49,168 nt of DNA from Brevipalpus yothersi. Lineage: Eukaryota; Arthropoda; Arachnida; Trombidiformes; Tenuipalpidae. The number at the start of each line of letters is the position of its first letter. Position 1 is the first letter of the stretch. The DNA is taken from assembly GCA_003956705.1 (NCBI GenBank), contig QZCP01000311.1:4862-54029 (forward strand), in the 5' to 3' direction. The notes under the pieces are model-generated. The model was not told the origin of the DNA, made no database searches, and worked only from the letters and a program-made list of their open reading frames with translations. Shown piece by piece: positions 35,622 to 47,038 of the stretch. The position numbers and the translations under genes were made by a program.

Positions 35622-37923
35622 TCACGTTCTGAGCATATGATTCCTGATAGCTTCATACTTTTGAAATTCTTCTGGCTTTACGGAAGGCACAAACTGGGCG
35701 AGTGATCGTTCAAAGTCACCAAAAGATACGGCGATTTCAGCCTCGCTCTCATCGATACCATTTTCTTCAATTTTTTTGATGCATCGCTCAAGAGCGAAAA
35801 GCATTGCTGAAGAACAAATTGAGTAAAAGTCAGCTCCTGTAAGATTTGAAGGTGAACGCTGCTCTACAGCATATAAATCCAGACTTTCATCCAACTTGAA
35901 GTTCCTAGTTAATGCTTGAAGAACGCCAACCCGATCTTCTCTTGATTTTGGAGGACCAACATACACCCATCGATCGAAACGGCCAGGTCGAAGAAGAGCA
36001 GGATCTAGAAGATCTGGACGATTGGTAGCACCGAAAACAAAAATGTTGTTATAACGAGATATGAGATCCATTTCACAGGCCATTTGAGAAACTATTCGAT
36101 CCATGACACCAGCTGAATCACCAAATTTACCTCTCTTAGGAGCTAGAGAATCTAATTCATCAAAAAATATCACGCAAGGTCTGGCCTCGACTGCTTTTTG
36201 AAAAATACTACGAATATTCTCTTCACTTTGACCAACGTAGGCACTTATGAGCTCAGGACCTTTAACGCTCAAAAAATTTGACGAACATTGAGATGCTACT
36301 GCTTTAGCGAGTAGAGTTTTACCAGTTCCAGGAGGCCCATAAAGAAGGAAACCACATCTTCTTAGAGTACTCTCACGGAGCTGAGGATAGTCATCAGGTC
36401 GCTGGACACAATCGAAAATCTCTTTCTTCGCCTCTTCAAGTCCACCAATATCGCTCCATTGGACGTCCGAAATCATAGGAGCACCAAAAGATCTTGCATA
36501 TAATTGATTGGCTTTTTTTACTTTGTCGATGAAATCTTGAGGTTCCAATTTGAGAGAATCTGAGGATGAGTTTCTGACCACATCGATGACAAGAGATGAA
36601 AGATCATCCATAGAGTAACCACTTGTAGAAACAGCCACTGTTTTGGCCAATTCATCTGAATTTGATGAAGGGCATAAATGTTTCAGGAGAACAGTTCTTT
36701 CCTCTTCGTTTGGAGGGTCAAGATTCACATGATGGAAAAATAATTGAACAAGATTCGATTCTTGGAACATCTTTGGTTTCGAAGTCGATCCGATAACGAC
36801 AAAACCTGTTGATGAATCTCGTCGATTTCGGACAGCAGCCAAACAATCAAGAAAACCTCTAGCAAGGAAGTTATCCTCTCTGTCTAGACATAAGAGATCG
36901 ATTTGCCTTAAATACACAATGCAAGGTGCAAAGCTAACTGATTTCAAGAGTTGTGTTTTTAAAGCTTTGGCAGTTGAAAGAGCTGTTTCAGCAAGTAATT
37001 CATGACATTCAATCAAGAAAAGATTAACTGATAATTCTCCGGCAACTTTACGACAAGTGTGCAGCTTGCCACATCCAGAAGGCCCGGACAAGAAAATCGT
37101 TCCAACTTTTCGCTGCAAATTTCCAAAATAAGGACTTATACATTCAAATATCTGGGAAAAATAGCTATCCAATGTGGGCAGCAAAGGTTGAGTATCAAAA
37201 AAGTAACGAGCATTGGAAGGTAGAGCACATGAGGATGATGCAAAAACAGTTCTAGGAGTTTCAGAAGTAACTCGATATACATTCCCATGATCTGATGGCT
37301 TTCTAACGAGAAAATTGATCACAGGCCAGTTGATGGATGAGTAGTCTTCATTTGATCGGTAATAATCGTTTGTTAGATGACTAGGAATGCATATGATATC
37401 ACCGCTTTTGATGATTCTTTCTTTCAGAAAATAATCTTTCACCAAATTTTCATAGGCTTGAAACATTTCAATCGAACATGAGTAATCAGGAGAATTGACA
37501 ACCGATAAATGTACTTCATTGGCAAGATTAGGTTCCGAGTCGATAAAAATCTGTTGGAAAGCATAAATTGTCGTCAAGATGGTAAAACATGGTAAAAGTT
37601 TTCATCAAACAAACCTGAACAGAGACATTATCTTTCAAACCATAGGAGCATTTTTTACTTGCATCCAGAAGATTGAAAAATAAGATAGGAGATACAAAGA
37701 CTGTTGAGTCTTGATTAGTAATTGGATTGAAACTTTGTGGCAACTGGACAATCTTGGCGATGTGATAAGTTTCATTATCATGTAACTTTATTTTTATCCA
37801 TTCAACGTCCGGCTTGCAGTAAGAGGAAGGCACAAACACAACACCGTTCTCAAGATCACTATCACATTCAAATGAATGATCCAATAGTTTGGCTGTCCAT
37901 TCAACTTGATCGTGGAGCAACAT
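35622..37923 (-). CDS. PEX6: Peroxisomal AAA ATPase PEX6
   Basis: PEX6 forms a hexamer with PEX1 that extracts the ubiquitinated import receptor PEX5 from the peroxisomal membrane. Two exons, 37923-37615 and 37550-35622 (phase 0, 64-nt intron), give 745 aa; human PEX6 has 980, so the N-terminal region is short. The D1 ATPase domain keeps a Walker A (GPSGCGK), but its Walker B is degenerate (CIVYLRQIDLL, no acidic pair). D2 is complete: DIGGLEEAKKE, Walker A GPPGTGKT, Walker B VIFFDELDSL, pore and sensor segments, and arginine-finger region ATNRPDLLDPALLRPGRFDR. The C-terminal SVKPEEFQKYE matches the PEX6 end. An active D2 with an inactive D1 is the known PEX6 pattern and separates it from p97/VCP and PEX1. 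Confidence 0.95.
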
Positions 37924-39491
37924 GGCTCAAACGGTTTAAATCAAATTGATTGTTGATCAAGTAATCTTGTTATTATCCGGCAAACTGACAGTGTTGATCT
38001 TATTGGAAGCCCTCTATGTTTTGGCACTATTGTCACCAAGGCAATGTGGTACTGATTCCCTTGGCCTGATGTTCAGAATGAATGGAAAATTTAGTATCAA
38101 AAAAGGAAAGGCTATCACAGTCATTTATTGAGAAAATAACAATTTCTAAATGTACATTGTCTATGGAATGTGATTGACGCTACCAGCATCAGCCTAAAAA
38201 TAAGTGACATTCCAAATATGTCTCTCATTTGACACATTGTCTGTCAGATTATGTCGGCCATTTCAAGAGCTCATGTGTAATGTAATACCTTCGAGGCGGA
38301 ATTACACATTATATCAATGGATGGAATACCTTCGTAAAGTTCTTTGGATTACTGGTATAAAAATCTAATGGTCCAGACAACCATGGGTCAATCCTTCCAT
38401 GACAGCTCTCTGACAGCCATCGTCTTTCCCATCAACCAACGTATCGAGAAACCATTGACTTGTTAATCTGTGAGTGCCAGTCAATAGTTCCAATTAATAA
38501 AAGATTAATGGCTACTATCAACTGAAACTCACCTGATAGGTAAAAAAGATAAAGCTAAGATGTATCAACATCAGCCCTCATCTTGCTTTATCTCACCAGT
38601 GACCTTGACCCATGTCACAAGAACGAGAAGAGCCAGAGACAACACTCACTCAAGAGATGTTGTCACTCCGATTTAATGTTATCACAACAATTATTTTCCC
38701 TAATCCCATTATTTAAAAAAAATCATGATAAAAATACGATTGGGTGTGGTAAAAATGAACAGAGAAAAGCTTCTCATGATAATTTATTGTTTGTAACAAA
38801 ATCTGTTGAAAAATATTTTCTCACACAAAACCAGGAAATGCAGTGGCGCTTCAATCGAGTCCTTTCTTGAAACTTACTAATTTAGTTAATGGATTTGTTA
38901 ATTGTTTAGACAATTAAGGTGTTACATTAATGAAGATGGTTAAAAAAATTTTATGGAAAGAGAATATCTGTACAATTGTGTCGATTTAAATTGTTTACAG
39001 CGTATAAAATCTCAAAAAGGGTGAAAGTTTTATGTCTTTGACACATTTTCTGGTCCCTTGTACTATGATGCAAGAAGAATTCTCAATTTTCTATCGAATT
39101 TGAAACTTTTCGAAACTTTACGGTTTAGTTTCGTTCCGAAAATGTAAATTGATCTTGACAGATTAGAGAGTTAACATTTGCTGCCACATATCTTTATGCT
39201 CAGAAGTGTACTTTCAATGGACTTTATGGGCATTCGCTTCGAAAATGGATGGGTACGATTTTCCTCTTCAGTGTGATCTCACATTGATTGTCAGAAGGAA
39301 ATGAGTAATATCAAGAATTTCTAGGCCATTCCCACTTTTTTATGTGAATGTTCCCAGGGAACAGAACGTTTCAGAGTGCTATCAGTTTCTGCTGGGGAAA
39401 CTTTGAGGCTGTAATGCCTCTGATGGTTACATCAGACTTTTCACCAGGCAAATCGAAAAATTTCCCCGGAATTAGAATCATGGAGAGCACT
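37924..39491. other. Intergenic region between PEX6 and LRRC58, containing hairpin copy 2
   Basis: The hairpin at 38470-38532 and the diverged sequence around it (about 38305-38630) resemble the region on the other side of PEX6. Otherwise AT-rich; no gene supported. The PEX6 promoter must lie at the left end of this gap. Confidence 0.45.
38470..38532. repeat. Imperfect hairpin, copy 2 of a pair on either side of PEX6
   Basis: Arms 38470-38498 and 38504-38532 around an AAAAG loop pair at 22 of 29 positions. The outer six base pairs (GTGAGT with ACTCAC) and the six next to the loop (ATTAAT) are perfect. The full conserved block, 38466-38534, matches 35264-35332 at 67 of 69 bases in the same orientation. 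Confidence 0.8.
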
Positions 39492-41305
39492 TCATCCAAG
39501 AAGTACTCGACGGAGTCGACTTTCAGAATTCCTCCTCATCTCTGGATTATCTTGATCAGCTGAGCCATCGCTTGCTGATATCTGCTTCGTAACATTGGAT
39601 GAAGTACAATTTGGAGAGCATAAGTATTCAAGCAATGGTAATCGATAAGAGCCACAAAAGTCGACAAACTTGACCTGCTCAACTCGACAATCAAAGTAAA
39701 CTCCTGAGAAAAGTAGAAGATAACTCGGATCAGTTTGGTTTCAAAAATTCTCATATTCATTAAAGTACCTTTACACTTGGGATTCACACAGTGTCGAGCT
39801 GTTCGAAGATATTCATTCAAACAATGAGGTAGATAGTCTGCTGGATAAGTGATTTGATTCACCTTTATGCACCTTCCAGCGAGCTCCAACAAACTTGGAG
39901 GATTGTGGACAAAATCGTTCACGAAACGTACAACCAGTGGATTGTTCCTTAAACTCAACTGTAAGTGAGATTGATAAAATTTGATAGGATTAGAATGATA
40001 TAAGGAATCATTAACTTATATTATTTTCAACTTACCTCTGTTAAGCTTGTTAATCGAACTATTTCTGGAGGTAGAGTAGTCAATTGGTTCATGTGAAGAG
40101 CCAACGATCTTAGTTTGGTTAAACGCGCAATTGATGATGGGAGCCTTGTGAGTTTATTTTCACACAGGAAAAGAGTTTCCAATTTCGATAGTGAGCCTAC
40201 TTCCTCCGGAATTTCAGTCAGTTGATTTCCGCCCAAACATAAAGTTTGCAAGCGAGAGAGTTTGATCACGTTTTTGGTTAAAAATTTGATCTGATTGCCA
40301 CCCATGAACAATGATCGGAGGTGTTCGAGCTCGAGAATTGATTCCGGTATACCAGTCAGCTTATTGCCAGAGAAATTGAGAACTTTCAAATTTGGAGCAA
40401 ATGAATTGCCAAAATTTTTGCCCAAAGCTTCATCGGTTAGCTTATTGTTGAAGGCGATCAGAGATGTAAGGCATGGAAAAACTGGGGTTGAGCAGTCCAT
40501 ACGAAAAGGCGGAAGAAGAGTCTCCAATCCATTATCACTGATGTCCAAGACAGTCAGAAGACTGAAGTTTTTTATTGATGGTGGCAAAGAGGGTAGATAA
40601 TTCTGAGATAAGTTCATAGTGGTCACAATAGTCTTGGGAGTATCATTCTCAGATCCTTCAATAACGGATCGCAAAACTTGCTCAGCCATAGTTTGATCAA
40701 TATCGAGAGAGGATAAATCTAGATTTGTGCCTGAAAATTGAGATTTTTGGTTAAACAGTCATAAATTGGCCAATATGGTTATTTATTTAAACTTACTGTT
40801 TGAAGAACCTTGCTGAGAAGATCCAGCTCGGCGTAAAATAGCTGGCAAACCCAATAATTCACCACTACTTGTTGAACTTCGTCTTCCTGACTGAAACAGA
40901 TTCTTAATCAATTCATTGCTCTTGCATCATTATCTTGGTTGTTGAAAAGGATGGATGGAAGATCTGATAGATCAAAGAGCTCAGGGGATAGATTTGTCAA
41001 AAATGCATATGATTAGAATTGAAATTAAGTCTGTCATGATGCCAAAAAAGAGAGCCTAAAGATTCAAAAGCTTGATCAGTGAATAACACAAATATGTCTC
41101 TGGTAAATTCAACTTCCATTCATCTTTTCCTTGTGAGCAAGTAAACTATTTTCTTTTTCAATTACCAGTGTTTATTGCATAATTGCTCTTTGCTATTGAG
41201 CTTTGAGGCTTGACTTACCCGGGAAGATGACTGACTATTGGTTCGAGATCGTTCTTGAGGAAGATTGTTTTCAACTTCATTTCCATCATTAGAACGAGAA
41301 TCCAT
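39492..41305 (-). CDS. LRRC58: Leucine-rich repeat protein LRRC58
   Basis: Exons 41305-41219, 40890-40797, 40730-40036, 39958-39769 and 39703-39492, all in phase, give 425 aa; human LRRC58 has 371. The first 80 or so residues are a Ser/Asn-rich extension (MDSRSNDGNEVENN). About eight leucine-rich repeats follow from VTTMNLSQNYLPSLPP to LTTLPPEIVRLTSLTE. The C-terminal domain is diagnostic: SLRNNPLVVRFVNDF, PPSLLELAGR, then a Cys-rich segment CVNPKCKGVYFDC with KFVDFCGSYRLPLLEYLCSP and the terminal RRVLLG. LRRC58 is a substrate receptor of a cullin ubiquitin ligase in vertebrates; for this gene that is an inference from family membership. The Cys pairs suggest metal binding. Confidence 0.94.
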
Positions 41306-42321
41306 TTTGGAATCACTGTCACCAATTAAGATGCAAAATGTACACTACACAAACTTGAATTCCCTTCAAAATTTAAAGAGGAAGAGAGAACCATGAAAAA
41401 TTGCTGTGAAACGATGGATTGGCAATGATGACATCCAACAAGTTGTTCATAAGATTTGATGTTAAATCAAATCACATAGTTTTGTAGGTGGATATTCAGT
41501 ACCAAAATAAAAAGTATATAAACTGAAAAACTAGATATATTTTGATGGAGGGAGAGAGAACAAAGTGCGTAAGTACCTCCGACATACTCAGCACGTGAAT
41601 GATCATCTACTCAAAAATGTACTCAACACACTACCGATTGTGAGTTATCACTATCTGAATGAGCATCTTGATGAACTCATCTCAAATGATTGCTCCATTT
41701 GTGTGTAACTCATTGATTAAGAGCAAACATTCAAAATGTTAGATTCAAAAAATAGTGATTGTTTCGCAGGAATTCAGTCAAAGAGACGGTTCCAGAACTT
41801 TTTCTGGTCCCAATAAGTTTGTCGGTCTCATATTATGCTCAAAAATTATTCATCTAACCGATAAATGATTTTTCCGAGTGTTTTTTGGAGCCATTAGCAC
41901 AAAAAAATATACTCTTGCTCTCATAGTGTTCACATGTTTCTAGTGTTTTCAAAGTGATTTCATTAAGTGAATTAATCAAAGATTTAATAGTTGATGATGA
42001 CTGCCTTAGCTTCCATGAACTGGCCCAGAACTTAACGAAAAATTCTGATCAGACTCTTCGATTTTATCTAATGCTTACATCAGGACGAGTGGAAGATTTT
42101 TTGAAAACTGTCTTGCTCCACATGATCAGTCATTAATCATCGATCATGAGAGTATCAGAATTTTTGATTTACTTTTGATTTATTTTTTTCGCATTTTTTC
42201 TCGTTTTTCAAACAGCATTTTTTTCCTGCAAGATATAATATAATATGATTTGATTTAACATTAATTTCGCTTCATGAGTGATATGAAGCTTCATGAGACA
42301 AAACAGCAAAGGTGAGTAAAA
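41306..42321. other. Intergenic region with one orphan open frame
   Basis: LRRC58 begins and the ELAPOR gene ends at its edges. A plus-strand frame at about 41945-42136 is coding-like (LSELIKDLIVDDDCLSFHEL, FYLMLTSGRVEDFLKTV) and follows an acceptor-like TTTCTAG, but has no convincing upstream exon. The rest is AT-rich. Confidence 0.4.
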
Positions 42322-45300
42322 TTACAAAATATCATCATTGGAATGCTTAGTCAATTGGATTGTCTCGTAGTCTGATGAGTCCAAATTGTTTTCATGATGA
42401 TGTCTTATATGAACTTCTTCTTCTTCATCATCATCCATTGCACAACATTCGGGAGTATTTTTGTTCTCAATTAGTTTACAATATTTGTACTCAAGTTTCC
42501 TTTTGCTCAACCAAAAATGGATCACCAAAATTAATAGAATCACACCCATCATTGAACTGAAAACAATGCCAACTTTCAGTGATCTAGGAACCACAGAACA
42601 AGCTCGTCTTTTGATTGGGGTACTTCCGTCAGGATTCAGAATGCATCCTCTGGCATTTATGTAATGTATCTCTTGATGACCACCGATACACTCTGTTACC
42701 ACAGTATCATAATCATTTTCTTTACACTTTCGACAGGCTGCCGATGTTCGAGTCATCACCATGAAATGGAATGAGCATCCATCACATGTCGCATCAGGAC
42801 ATGATCTGGGTGCCTGAACTTTATAATCAGTATCCAAATCAGGCTGACATCTGAGAGTGATTATCGTCGATCGGCCATCAGGACAACTTGGAGTAGTTTG
42901 CTTTGTCCCGAAATAAATATGAAGATCACTTCTAGTACCATTGAATTCTGGATGGACTGACATGTTCCCATTTTGTGTTTCATGAGTAACTGCGAGTATT
43001 TCGTCTCCTGTGAATAAAAGAGAGAAACAAGATGAGAATATTTCTGAAATTTGTTTGTTCTATGAAAAATCTTGTCAACCGGAAAACTAAATTGACTTCA
43101 ACTGACCCAAGCTAACTGATCTTATCGAAATTGAATGAGCTGGTACTATGGTTGATTGACAGATAAATGATTTCACTACACGATCGTCAAATTTCATATC
43201 GTCTTCTTCTGTGATATTTTTGACACAAGTTACCCCATGAGGTCCACAAAGACTCAGGTTGAAGAAATGAAAGAATCCATTATCATCTTCAAAGAAAACT
43301 GTTGCGAAGAGAAAAATTATCAGTTCATAATTTGAGTGAGTTACTTAAATTGATTAATTGATTAGTACCTGTATCTCCTTTAAAAGATAGCGGTCCTGCA
43401 ATAGATGACAAATCAAAATGTTCATCATCTAAGCTCAAGTTACAATCGTTATAACAAAATGTTCGATTCGGAGAGCTGATCAAGCCTTTACTGCATGGAA
43501 TACAAGATTCTGCTAGACCAATTGGAAATTGAAGGGTATGATTCAAAATCGTATTGGCTGGACACTTCATACACCTCGAATCTTCTCTTCCTTTCGATTT
43601 CTCATTGAAATGTACATCATAAGAATGATCCCGCTCTCCTCTACCATGCGAATGTCCATCAGTGACCACAATCTCGGAATCATTTCGAATGCTAATATAA
43701 TTTCCTTGGGGGCACGGAATACATTCGGAGGCAATATTGATTGGACACGGCTTACACTCGATAGCACCACTACCCAGAGCATTAGTCAAACTGATTTGAT
43801 ATATTTTCATGTAACTTCGAGTTGAATTCCGAGAGAATCGCCAATAAAAGCTCACTGGAATATTGTCCGTTATATCCATTGTATGCTCTCGAATTCCAAC
43901 ACTTGTTTCATCCCACTGTTGTATGGCAAAACGTTGATCTTCAACCGTATCTTTGATACACAGTAAGGATAGGCCACAATTATCACCTTTATCGCTATGT
44001 ATTTCAAATCGAAAGCTAAGCTTACCACCTACAGGCACATAAAAGCCAGGCACTTGAAGCGATAGAATCAATGCTGAATCGGGATTGATCATGGCAGATG
44101 ATCGAAGATAGCTTGGTGATGCAGGAACATGGATCCATTGTTCTTCCTCCTCCTTGCAGGTAATCGAAAATGATATTGATTCGAATGATCGACACGGTAA
44201 GCTGATCGGACGTTTCCATTCGCTCAGTACCAGTGAATACCGGGGTAAAGTTGTTGGAGGACATTTTTGACATCGTGGTAAGGATCCATCATTGAACCAA
44301 TTTTCTGGACATATTTGACAAGTTCCATTGATAAATTCCATGCCTGGACTACACTGACTGCCTCCATCATCATGTAGACTGGGATCTGGATCACATGATT
44401 CACTAATAGGAGCTGGTAATTTAACCAGAAATTCTTTGCAAATTTTTGGCTCAACCCAATGATATGAGCGGATTCTTTTATGAGATTGATTATCGCAAGG
44501 TGTTACAGTATCAAAATAATCGGCTACAGTACAATCAGGACGCTCTAGACATTTATCTGAGCCCATGAAGGAGAATGTTGTTGAATTTGGACATGGTAAG
44601 CAACTGATGGATCCTCTTTTTTGAGCATAAGTATTCTCTGGACAAAAAGTGCATCTTCGAGATCCTTCGGTATCGGTGTAAGTACCCGGTTCACAGGGAG
44701 TACATTCTGAGGTGTATGAAACCCCATAAACTTCAATATTCTTAATTGTTATCGTACCAAGTTCATTTTCAACATTCTCTTTGACATTCGCATCTTGTGT
44801 CCATGTTCGATCTGGTGTCAGTCTACTTTGGTCATACATTCGCATTCCTTTCTGTTCCCAAAAAAGGCGAACAACTGAGACTCTCCAAATAAATGAATAG
44901 AAGCCAGGCTCAAGAATTTCATGTGAAAATGTTCTCCACTTTCCATTTCGAGTAGTTTTCAGATCTCTACTATTATCATCCAGTAATAGATGTCCTATCT
45001 GTTTGTCCTTCAGATTGTAGTGGATAAAGGTGAAACGCATATGATAACTGGGATCACTTGGTGGATTAAATTGATATTGGAGGAGAATTTTTCCTTTTTT
45101 CAAAATATTCACTCCATAGGCGAGAGTTGAATAGCATAAATCAGATTTGGTTTGCTTGTACTCAAGACGTCCATCTTTCACTTGCCAAGAGGAACAGTTC
45201 AGTGACTTTTCAGAACTTGATATGGAAAATCCATGTTTTGATAGAGTATTTTCATCAAATGAGAATAACTTTATTCCTCCTCCAAGAGAATAATATCCTA

Positions 45301-45834
45301 GTTTACATTTTTCACATTCCAATGATGTGGAATTGAAAAAAGTTCCAGACTCACACAGAGTATCTAAAAAAAATTGGAAGAAGAGTTTCAGTTTTTTGAA
45401 TCAAAATAGTTGTTTTAATTCGAGAATATCCCATCAAAATGCTATCAACTATTTATTTTAACTATTTATTTTGAATTTGTTCATTGTTCATCGATTTGAA
45501 TACTCACAACAGGAATTTATACGAATCGGTGGACTCGAAGGAGCTTCGAAACATTTGCTCGGATCTATTGGTAATGATACTCTATATCTACCATGTTGTT
45601 GATCACATTCGGTGAAGGCGAACTGAAAATCCTCCTGTTAGAATGCAGAACGGAATTGATGAGAGAACTTATCATGATTGATCATATGATCATGCGGATC
45701 TTGTATCGTATAAATTGCATCTTTCTTACAGGTTTACAGTGTGCTAATGATTGGTCTGATGAAGAGTGTTTAAGAGATGATAATAGTGTTAGAACACAAA
45801 TAAACAGTGAATCAAAGACTCTCGATTCTGCCAT
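42322..45834 (-). CDS. ELAPOR/EIG121-type endosome-lysosome membrane protein
   Basis: Orthologous to vertebrate ELAPOR1/ELAPOR2 (KIAA1324 and KIAA1324-like), type I membrane proteins of the endosome-lysosome system linked to autophagy. Exons 45834-45730, 45622-45508, 45363-43369, 43298-43107 and 43007-42322, all in phase, give 1030 aa; ELAPOR1 has 1013. Exon 1 encodes a signal peptide (hydrophobic FDSLFICVLTLL). The ectodomain is Cys-rich, with TNFR/EGF-like CxxC modules and family signatures TECD, YSLGGGIK, EGVAYTSEC-like YGVSYTSECTPC, and HFFNLSLCG in the MRH-like region. The membrane helix is at about residues 948-969. The tail starts KRKLEYKYCKLIENK, where YCKL is a YxxPhi sorting signal, and ends near YETIQLTKHS, as in the vertebrate proteins. 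The exon 4 donor is the weak GTCAGT. Assignment to paralogue 1 or 2 is not possible. Confidence 0.93.
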
Positions 45835-47038
45835 GGGAGAATGGAATCGATGGATTGCGAAGATTCTGGCTGTGAGACTACTAAGGCTTGCTGGCTTATT
45901 TCACTTCAACATTTTATGTTAACACTTTAGGATCACATGATTGAATAAAATTAACCGAAGTCTAACCACAACCGTTTTTTGATATTTAGAACAATATGTG
46001 AATGAATCGAGAATAATCTGAGATCGGGAGAGCAGTCTCGATAAGAAATTTTGGCTGATATCGATTCCATGTTCTGCGCAATTTTATCTCATACGATTTC
46101 CTTTTATTCGAGGGCTAAGTAATTCTTGCGACAGAAATATATTCGACAGAAAACTTTGAATATAATCCGCTCTTATCAACATTGTAGCTCGATTCTATAA
46201 GATAGCAGAATTCTAGGAATTTCTTGGAAGGGATCAAAGTCTCCTCCAAGAGAAACTAAAAATCCATTCGATTGAAGAGGTAAGGGGATGAAATTTACCT
46301 TCAATTCATGATATTCGAATCTCAAGTTGAGGAGGATTGATTTTCTAACGTACTCAAGAACTCTCGAACGAGCCTCTGGTTTTCTAAAATTCTGGAATAT
46401 ACTTTCCCTTATCTCGAATCATTAAAACCGCTCTGAGCCCCAAAGTCTTCAACAACTCTACACGAAACACCGGAAGTTTGTGATATTCCGAAAAGAACTC
46501 AAGAACTGAAAATATTTATACGTTTTAAGGAAATTCTTGAGAAATTTGGTTAATATTTTAATGAAGCTAGCTGATGGGTCACTTTGCTACGCTCGTTCCG
46601 TTGAAAAACAATTCAAACAATATGGACGATATTGTTGCTAAGCCCCGCCTAAATGAGTGTGTATTTTGTATGTAGGTGTGTGTGTTTGTGGGGTAATATA
46701 TATAAGATCACACTGACAATGATATTTTTTCAGAGCCTTGTAATCCTATACACATATTCCTTCAATAAGGCTCATGTATAGCTTAAGCGAATTTTTCACT
46801 ATTGTTTTTGGGCCTTTGAGAACATTTTTTTCTTAGTTATCACAGCTTGAAAATTAATTTATGAATATGTATATATATAATTGCCTTTACAAAAACAAAG
46901 GCAAACCTCAAAGATGCTCGATCTCTATGAAAGAGAAAAAAAAATTTTTTTCGTATGAATTTTACACTAAAATGATATGGATAAGAGGATGTTGCTAAGC
47001 TTTTCTGTCTTTTTTCTGTCCAGAAAATCAATTGAAGA
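45835..47038. other. Intergenic region between ELAPOR and FOXP
   Basis: Holds the ELAPOR promoter side and the FOXP 3' UTR. AT-rich with a GT run near 46670-46690 and an 8-bp inverted repeat at 46616-46636. No gene supported. Confidence 0.5.

Noticed and set aside
45730..45922. Plus-strand frame with an LDL-receptor-class-A-like CANDWSDEEC
   Set aside because: The opposite strand encodes exon 1 of ELAPOR, with ATG, signal peptide and a GTAAGA donor in the right phase; the LDLa look is an antisense coincidence.
46616..46636. 8-bp inverted repeat with a 5-nt spacer
   Set aside because: Such short inverted repeats are expected by chance in AT-rich DNA of this length.
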